A stretch of DNA of 64,000 nt from Zygnema cylindricum. Lineage: Eukaryota > Streptophyta > Zygnematophyceae > Zygnematales > Zygnemataceae. The notes under the pieces are model-generated. The model was not told the origin of the DNA, ran no database searches, and saw only the letters and a list, made by a program, of their open reading frames with translations. Below are positions 53,010 through 64,000 of the stretch, piece after piece. Location of the stretch: positions 382,567-446,566 of the forward strand of contig JBBHKE010003409.1 in assembly GCA_037447655.1 (NCBI GenBank), given 5' to 3'. Each line of letters begins with the position of its first letter. Position 1 is the first letter of the stretch. Both the position numbers and the translations under genes were made by a program.

Positions 53010-54231
53010 AAACAGAGGGAGAAAGAGAGGGAAAAGGAGTTTGTAAGAGAAAGAGAGAAGGGCGAGAAAGAGAGAGGGTAAGAGAGTGGGAATGGAGATA
53101 GACTGGAAATATGAGAGAGAGGTAGAGGGAGAGGGCATAAAGGTGAGAGAGCACATTTAGAAACCCTCAATAAAAAAACATGGAGGTCAGCATGGATAGA
53201 TTCAAGAGAAAAGGGAGCGTGAAAGAGGGGCGGTGGCAATGGAAAGGTAAATGGAGTGACGCCCCATATGCAGAGGGAGAAGGAGCCGCCACATGCGACC
53301 TCGAATCCATGGAAATGAAATGAAGGTGGGGGCGGAATTTTCACCTGCATCTTCATGAAACGAATGAGAATCTGTGCGTTTTCCAAACTGACGGCACAGC
53401 GTCAGATCCCTAAACAAACAAAAAATAAATGGATGAATGAGATTCGTTGAATAAAGGATCCATTTTTATGTGGATTGTCCGCATTTGGCGTTAACCCGTC
53501 CCAAATATCATCAACGCCAAATGTTGTATTTTTATTCTATTTATCTTAATTCATTCACTGTAATATGTGGTCCATTGTCACTTCGACCCCTTATTAACGT
53601 ATACATTAACTCTAATTGGGTGTGAAATGACGTATAAACAACATATTAGAATGAACATTTAGGCTATATTCGTGCGTTGCACCGAAATAGAGTACATAGT
53701 GACGTTAATTGGACATAATACATGTTATAGTGTTTATATAAACTAAACAGAAAAAGTTCACATAAAGTAAGAGTACGCAATTTCAAGACGGTTTACGTGG
53801 ACGTGTAAAATAAACACAATTCACTTCTTTAACTGTAAGATCTTGGCTTCGCACATGCGAACAAATTTGACGTTCACACTGCAGAACAGGGGATTATAGG
53901 AGATCGTGTGCGAACGAGGTTTTTGGCGACGAGATTGAACCAATTTTTTCAGCATACGTTCATATGCATGCGGGTATAATTTATATTTTATTTTTTATAA
54001 TTTCAAGTAAAAAGGTACACTTATGTACGGTCTGACATCATCCGTACACTACACTAATTATATAAAGCTAATTATATAAAGCTGTACTTTCGGTCTTGAC
54101 GCTATTTTGTACGGAACCTCAATTAAAGTCAAGGAAGAAATAAAATCACGTATACTATTTTTGGAAAAAAATCAAAATTTTAAAAACCCAAATTTGAGTT
54201 TTTGACACTAATAACAATGCGCGGTGTAGCG
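53010..54231. repeat. Repeat R, copy 3, right fragment
   Basis: Matches about 15925-17125 of R copy 1, more diverged than copies 1 and 2 are from each other. The 10-bp dyad ATTTGGCGTT ... AACGCCAAAT is conserved (53483-53522). R homology stops after CACTAATAACAATGCGCGGT, where the dispersed repeat at 54232 begins. Confidence 0.88.
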
Positions 54232-54480
54232 TTTTAATGGTAGGCCTTTGGTCGGCGCCTTTATCGTAAGTTGTGTTATGAGCTTTTCATGTGATCTTCT
54301 TAGATCGCTACTTTGATCAGCGACCGTCCGATTGTCCGAATCTGACAGTGTAAATAAATTTTTTTTGGTCCGAATGTTTTAATTGGTACGAATACAATAT
54401 GGGTTTTAAGGTCATATTGTATGTTTTGCGTACAATAGGCATATTGTTAGGCCTACTTTCACCTGCTTTTGAACTATGGT
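54232..54480. repeat. Dispersed repeat, related to 29020-29290
   Basis: Shares long blocks with 29020-29290 with small deletions. Joined directly to R copy 3, whereas the other copy lies about 1.5 kb beyond the end of the R copy 2 homology. Confidence 0.8.
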
Positions 54481-54940
54481 TTCAATGGACAATGTACATC
54501 GACCCAATTCAGCCAATAGGGCAATGTATTTTGGCTGACGTTGTGGCTGATGTCACAGCAGTGCAACAAAAAATGACGTTTTCATGAATCTAGAATTCTA
54601 GTGCACACACTGGAAGTGAACCGCTACAGTAAACAGTACAATACTGTACTGTACAGTACTGTAGTAAAAGATTCACACGTTGAAAAACCATTATAACACT
54701 AAAGGTGTACACGTGTAGAGCTATTATAACACATAGAACTTTCAGCGCTAAAGAACAATATAAAGATGCCACGTAGATACTCAAAACTTCGATTTGGTGC
54801 AACAAAAACACGTGTTTTATTGCACGTCTTCATTAGATGTTCTGAACGCCGAAGTGGATTGAAGCTCGTCTTTGCTCCACAAATCTTGGAAAGTGAATAC
54901 AGGTTGCTTCGCAAAGACAGTCGTGCATTTTTCAAAACCG
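54481..54940. other. Unassigned DNA
   Basis: Includes a run of overlapping TACAGTACTGTA-type palindromes at about 54626-54666. The frame starting at 54766 has no domain I recognise. Confidence 0.5.
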
Positions 54941-54943
54941 TTA

Positions 54944-55767
54944 GGGCGTGTTCCCATGTGTTCAAATAAGGGTTTTTTTCCGTCGTTTTCACAGAAAATG
55001 GGACTTCTAACGAGAAAATATTACGCCATGCTAAAAATGGGCAAAAACACAAGTACATTTTGCGTCTTCTTGGAACTTGGAAGGTACGGCAATCTGGCGT
55101 TATTATCATCGCGACCCACTTTCACACTTGCAATGGAATCAAATCGCGACATCGTTCTAATCAAAATACTACCCCGTTGAACAATAGAAAACCAGGATTG
55201 CTCGCGTCAAACGTTTTCGATTTTTTTTTGCAGTTGGGAGAGTACACAAAAAAAAAGTTGTTTGTCCGTTTGCAAACAATTTGTTTGTTTGTTTGGATGT
55301 AAAGATTTTGTATATAATTGCGTCAAATGGAAAAGCGTAGAAAATGGCAACAAGTAGCTGGACAGGATCCGCCATAACTTCGCACATGGTAGTGAATGAA
55401 AGCCCGACGTCTACAATATCACGCTGAACATTCAATGTCACTGTCACTACAGTACTGTGCAGCTTATTTGTAGACGTAGGCGATTGCTAATGTTGTCCAC
55501 GTGTGGGCGTCTACAAATGCCACGAGCTCGTTGGCGTCAACAAATGTATGTAGAATGTCAGGAGCTCGTTCTAGTGTACAAATGTCTGCGGTTTGTTGGC
55601 GTCTACACGTGTCGCAAGATATTGGCGACGTCTACAACTATCATATATTCGAAGTAATGAAGGCGCAAGTAACGATTGCCATACACACACTTTGAAAAGT
55701 ACACCATAAAATCTGCGCTAAAATCCAAAGTAACGTTTCAAAGTTTCGGTTACATGGGAACACGCCC
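54944..55767. mobile_element. PIF/Harbinger-like MITE (824 bp)
   Basis: Terminal inverted repeats GGGCGTGTTCCCATGT / ACATGGGAACACGCCC are flanked by TTA on both sides (54941-54943, 55768-55770), the target duplication typical of PIF/Harbinger. The interior has a GGCGTCTACAA-type short repeat (55505-55640) and no transposase. Confidence 0.85.
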
Positions 55768-55977
55768 TTAGCCTGCGGTCCCGGTGTCGTATGTCATAAT
55801 GGTGACAGAGAAGTGTTTCCATAGGATTACTGTGCTGTGGTTTTCAAGAAATTCGAAATTGTTGCATGTACATGCCTAGGTGTACCTTGGTTTGGGCAAT
55901 GTATTCTTTTTAAGAACAGTGGTCTTCATTTTCTTTTGTTTTTTTAGCTATTTTTATAGTTTGTTTGTGAAATTTCT

Positions 55978-56373
55978 AATGTTGGGTATCGGGTAAAATC
56001 ATATCGCAATAAGTTCCATATTCGATATAACGATTATCGATCGGTCAAATGCCTCGATATATCGCACCGGAATCAACATATTATATTGCGATATATTTAG
56101 TACAAGGTGGGTGTCCGTACAAATACAGCACGAAAAATCGTACGGAAAATCTTTGCCCCCCCACTGAGCGCACGCCACAAGAGGGGGGCTTTTGGAAAAA
56201 AAAAATGACCTAGCATCACTTCGATTTATAGCGATTAAAATATATCTTGATATCGACCGATATATCGCCGAAATATCGCGATATTTAGATCCTCGATATA
56301 TTGAAGCGATATATCGATTATCGGGTACCCAAATTTGAGTACATATCGAATATCAACAAGGGCCCCTCGATAC
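55978..56373. repeat. hAT-type MITE fragment, TATCG-rich
   Basis: It begins TAATGTTGGGTATCGGGTAAAATC, matching the end of the neighbouring MITE, and is dense in GATATATCG words. Its right terminus is not found; the second MITE is inserted at 56374. Confidence 0.55.
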
Positions 56374-57235
56374 TACTGTTGGGTATCGAGGACCACTTGC
56401 CGATATTCAATATGTATCGAATTCTAGGTACACGATAATCAATATATATCGCTTCGATATATCGAGAAGCTACGTATAGCGATATTTTGTCGATATATCG
56501 TCCGATAGGCGGTTATAATATATCGCGATATATCGAGGTTTTTTTTCTTGGTTTTTATAACTATTCGTAGGTGTTTGTGTCCCCGTACACGCTCCAGATT
56601 TTATTTTCTGGTTTTTATATTTATTTTTGTAGTTTTCTCTCACATTATGTGATTTTCCATATCTACTGTTTCCATATCTGGAAGCAGTTGAGTGTCATCT
56701 TCCTCTACACCTCCCATGCTGCCTACCTCCCATTCTCCCTCCTATCCCCTGGGAAACCATGGAGAAAGCTAAAAGTGTAACCTTTATATAATACTAATTG
56801 CTGGAAATGGATAAGCATCAATGTAATGCTTCCTGCCTGCAGATTGGTAAGTATTCTTAGTTGAAACGAACAGTCTACAATTTTTTTTTAATCAGATCAT
56901 CATTTTACTAAATTAGTGTTAGCTTTTCGTTTTCTGAACGTACTAAATAAGTAATTATATGAAGTAGTCAATTATCTTCAGTTATATTTTGCGGCGCTAC
57001 CTTGAAGTAATGGAACAAAATTCACATCGTACGTGGCGTATCATACATTTTTCGTTTTCGATAAAATAACATATTATATAAAGCATTAAATTTAAAAAGT
57101 TCTATATATGGCGAAACATATCGCGAAAACTTATGTTGGTCCCGATATAATATATCGAGGAGTAAAACCGACCGATAATCGATGTATCGAATATCGAGTT
57201 TATCGCGATATGATTTTATCCGATACCCAACACTA
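56374..57235. mobile_element. hAT-type MITE (862 bp)
   Basis: Ends TACTGTTGGGTATCG and CGATACCCAACACTA, flanked by CTCGATAC (56366-56373) and CTCGATGC (57236-57243), an 8-bp duplication with one change. Ends and subterminal TATCGCGATA words match the 11806-12698 element, so both belong to one family. No coding region. Confidence 0.8.
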
Positions 57236-57243
57236 CTCGATGC

Positions 57244-59154
57244 CTAACTTTAGAAATTTTATCTTTATTTTGTCTCGATGTCTTCCTCGTTTTTCATTAG
57301 CGCAAGTTTCTTGGTTTTCCAACTAGAAACAATTTTGATGTGATATATCGGTAGTCTCTTACGGATAAGGCCCGTTCTCCATTAGGCGGTCCCAGTAAAC
57401 ATGCGGATACGTCTATTTCTAGTGTTTACTATATATATATATATATGTTTACTATATATATATAAAAAACCCTTTATATATATATTTCGTGCCAGTAGAC
57501 ATCCTTTCTCAATTATGATTGGCGCCACGTAGGATAATTTTCAGATTCTTAAAATCTATAAATATTCTTCAAGCTGAAAATTTGTACACAATATTTGTAA
57601 GGGCGGAGGTAGTTAATGATTCGTACAAAAAATTTGCGACCAGATTTTAATTTTGAAATTGAAAATCAAAATTTTGAAACATAATGTCAAAAAGGCGCCG
57701 CAAACTTTTAAGGTCAGCGGATGTCAGAAGGAGCGTGGGATGATTTTTGGGTTGACCTTCGTACACCGTGGCGGAAGGCACATGGCGTGTACGACGTGCT
57801 TGATTCTCATTGCTTGTTCGTGGTGGATTTTTTTTTTACTTTTCACGTGTACCAATGGTACGCTACCAGTCTGAAGAAACTCTCTTCGCCGAGGAGAGTC
57901 TCTTCAAACTGGAGGATGTGCGCGATTGCTTCGCGAATCTAAAAAAGTGAAAAATCTAACGGTCGATACTTACACCTATAATATTGGAGCCATCCAGTAA
58001 ACATGTTTCGTCATGCTTCGTCTGAAAAAAAAATGGTACAAATCTGTACGAAATCATACAGCATCCAGTAAACAACCCCACTTTTCCTCTAATGGAAGTT
58101 CACCCTAATAGAATTGTGACTTTTTTTGATAAACCAATAACCAATATATCGGCAAGATATACCAGTAGGGAAACATATTGCGCAATATCGATGTATCCGC
58201 CTATATGTCGATACAAAATATCGATACCGAAATTCGTTTTGGGGCCTCTTCTATTTCGACCTGTCACCAACTTTCGAGTTGATACTCGAACAAAGTATTT
58301 TCGTAATTTTTTTTCTCATACTAAATTTGACGTCTTTCCTAAACATTTTGCGCTCTAACCTGTCCTACTATTTTCGACGACATTTATTATTTTGGTTTCT
58401 CTACGGTTCTCTCTTAATTCGCCAAACTTCACGTACCGATACTAAAAAAAAAAAAAAAAACAAATTTAGAGACTTATTTTTCTATAATTAGTGTTTTAGT
58501 CTCTCTTCGTATGTTAATTTGATCTGCATCTTTCTGTTGATTACATCTTCCATTTTTCTATTAATCCAATTTGTTAAACAAGTTGTGAACTATAATGTTC
58601 GTATTAATAGTCAGAACCACACCGGGTGGGCAACACCACACAAGCACATAAAGGCACCCAGGTTTAGCAATTCCACTCTCGTGAGTAGACACCTAGGCAA
58701 AAATTTTCAATCTTCCACATTGTAGGTAGAACACAAAAAAAAAAAAAACTCAAACAAAAGAAGTGGGTTCACATAAAACAAGAAGAAATACAAAAAGAAT
58801 AGTAGATGGAAATTTGTTAAATTCTCCTTGAATACTCTAACGGGTGATTTGCAAAATAGACAAGACAATCAACATAACAATCCTATTTGAGGAACCCGAC
58901 CGATGGTATTAGATATTTTTATCATATGAGAGTCGAAAATTGTTGTAGTTAAGTTTCCCCTTTTCCAACTTTGTAGTTTCTTATGGCCCCTCAAAAGTAA
59001 ATAGACTCACAATCTTTTTTTGTATCCACTCCACAACGTTTGAAATCATGTGGCATCTAGTTATGGAACCCTCTCAAGTGTTTTGTTTAACCAACCATAA
59101 TAGAGAACCAAATATTTATCAAAGGGGCTCTATTTACGGTCACACCCTTGATAC
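57244..59154. other. Unassigned DNA with simple repeats
   Basis: Contains (TA)n runs (57428-57486), an inverted repeat GAAGAAACTCTC ... GAGAGTCTCTTC at 57874-57913, TATCG-rich remnants near 58140-58230, and poly-A runs near 58443 and 58736. No frame here resembles a known protein. Confidence 0.5.
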
Positions 59155-59425
59155 TGTTGTCTTTTGGAAAGCTCTCAGTCTCACAGCAGCGCAGCAGCGC
59201 AGCAACTATACAGACAGCAGCGCAGCTGCTATACGGAAGAGCAGTGCAGCTGCTATACAGCAGAGCTGCGCAGCAGCGCAGCAGCAGAGCAGCGATACTG
59301 ACAGGACAAACGCAGCTGCGGTCACTTTGGATAAGATCCGTACAGACAACGCAGCTGCTACTATCTTGGATATGATTTGGTGCAGGACACCGCAGCCGCG
59401 GGTGATATAAATGTGATCGTGCTGC
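59155..59425 (+). repeat. Truncated LTR of Copia F type
   Basis: TGTTGTCTTTTGGAAAGCTC matches the start of LTR F, followed by the CAGCGCAGCTGCTATAC minisatellite and the GACAGGACAA / GATCCGTACAGACAACGCAG block. Homology fades after about 59425; the second half and internal region are absent. Confidence 0.8.
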
Positions 59426-59429
59426 GGAA

Positions 59430-60310
59430 AACCTTACGATATAGGCGAGCGGATAGAGAGGGAGAGAAGGAGAGAGGAACAGAGTGAAAGAGGGAGAGGA
59501 AAATAAAAATATAGGAATAATTGTAGCAACAAAGATAAATATGAGAATTGTATGAAAAAAATGATAAGTGAAATGAATAGAAAGATTATATCAAAGTAAA
59601 AATGACAAATTGAAACAGTCAAAAATTTATTCCCATCTTTTATATGGTGGTGTGGTACGAATTTACTTTTCTTAAATCGCAACTCAACTTCATGTTTTTT
59701 ACTATGTTTGAGAAATCGTTTAATTTGCAATTCAGGTTCCCACTTACCCTTTTGGTAGACAACATCACTACTATGGTAAAATTCAAACTTTTTTTTTTGT
59801 TTTCTCATAAGTGATCAATCTTCCTTCTTTATAGGGATGGATACATACAACACTGAAACCGTAAACCTTTGGTTGTGATGAGGAAATGTCGTAAGTGGAG
59901 GATCCCTTTATCGTATCTTAAAAAAATTGGATGTATTTTTTTTTTAACTTTGTGTTGAAATTGTGCGTGGTATATAAAGCGTGGTGACATGGTCGTGAGA
60001 GTGGATCGAAGTAGTGTTGTTAATTTTTGAAAAGTGGCAACCCGTGAGTTCCCATTCGACCGTAAAAACGTGTCGAGGAGGTGAAACTTGTAATGCAATT
60101 ACCTCATTTGTTTGCTCTTGTCGAATAGATCTCCAAGCTGTACATAATAAAATTGACATCCCAATTCCAATTCGGTTGCGTTTGTTGATTAAAACATTTG
60201 ATGACAATTCAAAAATGGCCACTTACAGATTTGTTATTGTATTTTTTGAGAATGGTAATTTATGGAACAACTTTCGTTGTTGTTTTTGTTTTCTTAGGCA
60301 TTTTATTCAT
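59430..60310. other. Unassigned DNA 5' of the LINE remnant
   Basis: A GA-rich stretch (59450-59510), then AT-rich DNA. Frames here (minus 59434-59808, plus 60014-60520) do not match proteins I know; part may be the decayed 5' region of the LINE. Confidence 0.45.
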
Positions 60311-60318
60311 TTTTTTGG

Positions 60319-62251
60319 TTGCAACATCTCAACTTTTCCCCTTTCCGTAATACGCTATTGTGGAATACATTTTCTTTGGACGCCAACAATTTTCATAGGC
60401 GCAAACATGTCAGTTCATGCGTCGAAGCTCCAAAGGCTTATCTGGGTAAGATGGTCCGCCGGTTGGATTTTACTAACGCTTTCAACACGGTCAACCGTAA
60501 TGCTATCTTTTGGGAATTAAGGCATGCTTCATCGCTTATTAACCAAATTTCCCCTTTTATTTGTGCATTTTATTCTCCTCATCTTTCCCTTGGCCGTCCC
60601 TTTGGTGGTGTTGCCGCATTGGAAATTGCGAATGGCACTCGCCAAGGTGATTTTTTTGAGCCCCCTTTTTTGCATTGGCCAATCCTCCAACTTTGCGAGA
60701 CTTTGCTAGGAATTTCCCTCATTGTTTATTTCTTCCGATTGCGGACGATACGCATATTATAGGCCCTCATGACCAAGTTTTATCTGCCTTTACCCATTTT
60801 GGGAAGGGAATTTGTAGGATTGGTTTGTTAATGAACCCATCGTAATGTGTGGTTTGGTGCCCTCAAGGTTTACCTTCCCTCTGTGTTTCCAAATCGTATA
60901 ACCAATGGAGGGTGTTAAAACTTTAGGTTCTCTCGTTGGAGCTCATCCTTTGTGAACGAAGTGGATACTTAAGTTAATTTGGGGGACCTAACACACTCTG
61001 ATGGCCTTTTTAAACTCTATTACTTTTAGGTGGCATTTGCAATCCTCAACGGTTGCTTCGCTCAACGCCCCCTCTATCTTGGTCGGACATTACAAGAACG
61101 ACTCCATTATTGTCTTATATAAAAGACTTTGACACTAAACTTTTTAGTCTGCTCTACCACCACGTTGGGCATGGGATTTTGATCGGCCCGAGGGCTCATT
61201 TGCCCGTCGTCAAGTTAGCCTCTCAATTTCTCGTGGCGGTTTATGTTTCATTCTTGTGGCTTAAGTTGCTCCGACGACTTATATGAGTATGGCTTTGGCG
61301 GCACCCACCATCACGTCTCATTTTATCTTGGATGATGTCCCATTATGACCCCCGTCGTCTCCAAAGTGGAGGAAAACCTTTTTTTTTCACGAGGCTCGTC
61401 TATCCGCTCTTGCACTCTTGCCACCTAAAGTCTGAAACTAAGTGCCACTTTTTCCATCTCTTTTTGTTGACAGGAACTTTCATTTACAATAGCGCATACC
61501 TTTGAAGTAAAAAAAGCGCTGAATTCCATGATTTATCAAACGCTCTATCTTTTGCTCAATTGCTTTCTCGGACTGGGGGCTGGCGCGTGGTTTCAAGCAA
61601 CACTTATTTTTTCGGCACTTCTCTTGTCGTCTGACCAATTCACATCCGTTACACGCCTACGTTTGGGTTTGCTTCTCCCTCCGCTTCTTAGGCGCCCTCG
61701 TTGTGTTCGTAACCAACCTAAAGACTTTGATGACATTCACTTAATTCGTTGGCCATGTTAGGGGTGAACATACAATTGCGAGTGATTTGGTTCGCGATGC
61801 AAGTGATGCAATTGGCGTTGAAGCAAGCTACATTGTGAAGCGAGAATTTTCTCATATCGTCCCTCCTCCCTCTCAATCTAGTCGTATGGTTGACTTGGTT
61901 TCCCTCTAGGGGACTGGGCGGACCTTGGGTTATGTGGCCCTCAAGGATCTCAGTAGGACCCACGTTTCTTCTCGCGCGGCGTTGCATACAAGCGTGGCGC
62001 CTTGGAACACAACGACTTATAAGGAAAGAGATTACGCTCACCGAGACTCGGCGGGCCATTTTGTCCCATTTGCTGTAGAAATTTTTGGCTCTTTGGACAA
62101 GTCTTTTGATGATTTTCTCCGCAACTATGCTAAGAAAGCATTTGAATCCAAGGTTCCAAGGAGCCCCCTCCCAAGCCTTCTCACGTCTTTTTGTCGTCAA
62201 CGTGTATCAATTTCCCTTCATCGAGCGCAAGCCACGGCCCTTCTACGTTGA
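60319..62251 (+). pseudogene. Decayed non-LTR retrotransposon (LINE-type) reverse transcriptase and C-terminal region
   Basis: RT motif A reads LDFTNAFNTVNR near 60465; motif B reads GTRQGDFFEPPFLHWPI (family form GxQQGDPLGPLLF) near 60630; motif C ADD occurs in another frame as IADDTHIIGPHDQV near 60740. Later frames show ISRGGLCF, YMSMALAAPTI near 61290 and the C-terminal KERDYAHRDSAGHFVPFAVEIFG ending at 62251. This architecture, with the conserved VPFAVEVFG-like block, is known to me from algal and early-plant LINE-like elements. Many shifts and stops; no 5' end or ORF1 identified. Confidence 0.8.
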
Positions 62252-62285
62252 AGCACGTAGACGGATGATAGGCAGGGCATCCCCG

Positions 62286-62514
62286 CTTTTCCACCAAGGG
62301 ATCCTGTCCACATCCATGATCTTCGAGGGTGTGAAATTTAGTTTGTGAAGGTCGTGGGGGGGCCTCCTTCCTTTTCCACCACGATCTCCGGGGGTGTGAA
62401 ATTTAGTTTGTGAAGGTCGTGGGGGGGCCTCCTTCATTTTCCACCGAGGGATCCATTCCACATCCACGATCTTCGGTGGTGTGAAATTTAGTTTGTGAAG
62501 GCCGTGGGGCATCA
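62286..62514 (+). repeat. Three-unit tandem repeat after the LINE
   Basis: Units share GGTGTGAAATTTAGTTTGTG, GAAGGTCGTGGGGGGGCCTC and TTTTCCACC. It begins shortly after the last LINE codon, as expected of a 3' UTR repeat. Confidence 0.8.
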
Positions 62515-62515
62515 T

Positions 62516-63056
62516 TTACAGTAGGTTTCCCTTTGTGTCTAATCATCTTTTGTACATTTGTTTAGTTTTGCCAGTTACTTTAGTTAGCTTTGGCCTTTTC
62601 ATTTGATTTTTTTTGCCTTAATCTCCTTTGGCTTTTGAAGTCTTTAAATGTTATTTTCTCTTTTCTTTTACCCCCTTTGTACCTCGATGGTTTTTCCATC
62701 GCACTTCATGTAATAAAGTGTTCTCCTACGTTGTGAACTCCGATTCTTGGTCGGGGAGGAATGGTGCTCTCAGATCCGGTAACATTTTATATCTGGGCAC
62801 GAAATTGAAAACGTCCTGGTTGGTTTCGTCAAACGTGTACTCTCTGTTTACACCGCAAACTACATTACTACACGAATAGACCACGGTCCTAAATGGAAAT
62901 TTCGATCGCAAAATTTCGATATGAAACTCTAGTGTTGCCAAAACTAATTACAATCCACCGTGTGCACATTTAAAGCTTGAAGCTCTGTGAGCGCACTTGT
63001 GCAGTATTTGAACCATCACTGTCTGCACCGCTGTCCGGGCTCTCTGTTCTGGAGCT
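62516..63056. other. Presumed promoter and 5' UTR of the DUF89 gene
   Basis: No coding region or recognisable repeat. No convincing TATA box was found; the start codon context is GGAGCTATGG. Confidence 0.4.
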
Positions 63057-64000
63057 ATGGAGGCTTCTTCTCCTCTTGTGCCTTTTCCTCTCCTGCAGGC
63101 GCCTGAAACCTACACGCCTTGCACTATAAATCATAGAAGCGACCACGAACCTTTGTCAGAACTAACAAAAACAGAGAAAATCTGGATTAATGTGTTTCGA
63201 AAGAGTGTACCGGGTTTCAAGTATGTGGCGAATTCACACTAAAGTGTGCCTAGTTTTTTTGATTTTAACGATCGTAGTTGCAATCCAATTTACTAGCATG
63301 TTTACTCGGCATCGATTGTCGTCTTTGGCCATCTACAATCACAATTTTTTGAGTTTATGTTTTTGTATCACTTCGTTGTAAGTTTTTGGATTTTTTTTAG
63401 GGATTTACATTCTCCATTTGTTGAACGCAGGAAGCGTGCAGCTGCGGATGAGACGGTAAAAGATGCTTCAGAAAGAGCAGAAAAGTTTGAAAAAAGGTAA
63501 ATGAATTCATCATTTATCCCGTGGAACAGGAAATGTGTCACATTGTAATTATTGTTCTGTTGTGGCTGACGAATTGCCGTTCAAAGCTTCAACTGAACAG
63601 GTTATGAAGGTGAAAATGTCACAGCTCCAAGACCACAAAGTGTTTTACCTTTTACCAGAAAATTGCAATTGTTGTTTGTAATCAGATATTATAGCTGAAA
63701 CATCGTAGCCAGATGACAAAATGAGTTTAATCGGATCAATAGTATTAAATAGTTCTCATCCTTGTTTTCATTATTTTTTTCTTTCTTCATGAATGGTTTT
63801 TTACTCTTAACTTCAATTCGTTTGCAACATTTTTGTCACGTGTTTCGTTTGTAGGTATTTGGCAATGCTGGACGACTTTGAAAAGGATCCAGAAAGTCAC
63901 GGCGGCCCTCCAACTTGTATTGTGAGTAGCCATAACAATTCCTGTGAATGGAAAATCATTGGACTTTCTAAAAATCGTAAGAATTGCTCATTTTCAGTCA
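63057..64000 (+). CDS. DUF89 family damage-control phosphatase (At2g17340-like), first three exons
   Basis: Exon 1 (63057-63220) encodes MEASSPLVPFPLLQAPETY... to ...WINVFRKSVPGF; donor GTATGT. Exon 2 (63431-63496) encodes KKRAAADETVKDASERAEKF; acceptor GAACGCAG, donor GTAAAT. Exon 3 (63855-63922) encodes RYLAMLDDFEKDPESHGGPP; acceptor GTTTGTAG, donor GTGAGT. A pyrimidine-rich CATTTTCAG at 63997 suggests the next exon starts there. Phases join cleanly. The protein resembles the N-terminus of the plant stand-alone DUF89 subfamily II protein; related proteins dephosphorylate damaged or surplus phosphopantetheine compounds. The metal-binding catalytic residues lie further downstream, outside the window. 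This is the only host gene I can support here. Confidence 0.85.

Noticed and set aside
54599-55109. Frames near 54.7-55.1 kb as a host gene
   Set aside because: No domain, no splice structure, and half of the region belongs to the PIF-like MITE.

Overview
This is a repeat-dominated stretch of a nuclear eukaryotic genome, AT-rich with spliced genes. The best clue to the host is the gene at the right edge (63057 onward). Its first three exons encode a protein that resembles the plant stand-alone DUF89 damage-control phosphatase (At2g17340 type) from the N-terminus on. The Copia families, a pogo-like transposase and an algal/early-plant type non-LTR element fit the green (streptophyte) lineage, but the species cannot be named from the sequence.

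Layout. 1-10423: two head-to-tail minus-strand Copia retrotransposons (A and C) that meet at a single LTR. 10424-13633: a spliced pogo/DDE_1 transposase gene, broken by an 893-bp hAT-type MITE with an 8-bp target duplication and by a frameshift. 13847-20135 and 21232-27542: two near-identical copies of a 6.3-kb non-coding repeat (here called R), rich in AGCGACGA/TCGTCGCT palindromes, GA-rich tracts and MITEs, separated by two LTR fragments. 27543-29523: intergenic DNA. 29524-46990: plus-strand Copia E, into which four elements are nested: a gag-only retrotransposon with an intact 615-codon ORF, two solo LTRs, and a complete but decayed Copia B. 46991-54231: a third, partial R copy interrupted by Copia F. 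54232-60000: MITEs (PIF/Harbinger-like and hAT-like) and unassigned DNA. 60319-62251: a decayed LINE-type element with a 3' tandem repeat. 63057-64000: the 5' end of the DUF89 gene.

How the parts relate. In five elements of this window (A, C, E, the gag-only element and F) the LTR ends with CA and is followed at once by [G/C][G/A]TTATGGGCC. This matches the anticodon arm of initiator tRNA-Met, not its 3' end, which implies priming by a tRNA half as in Drosophila copia, Ty5 and Volvox Osser. The gag ATG lies inside the LTR and the priming site itself encodes the conserved Gag residues V/I-M-G-P/L. Copia B, nested inside E, instead has the usual plant-type site TGGTATCGGAGC. Several of the LTRs, and one MITE, also carry degenerate tRNA-like blocks with a pol III B-box, antisense to the retroelement, and a cluster of GTAC cores. 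No intact autonomous element is present: frameshifts and stops affect A, C, E, B and F.
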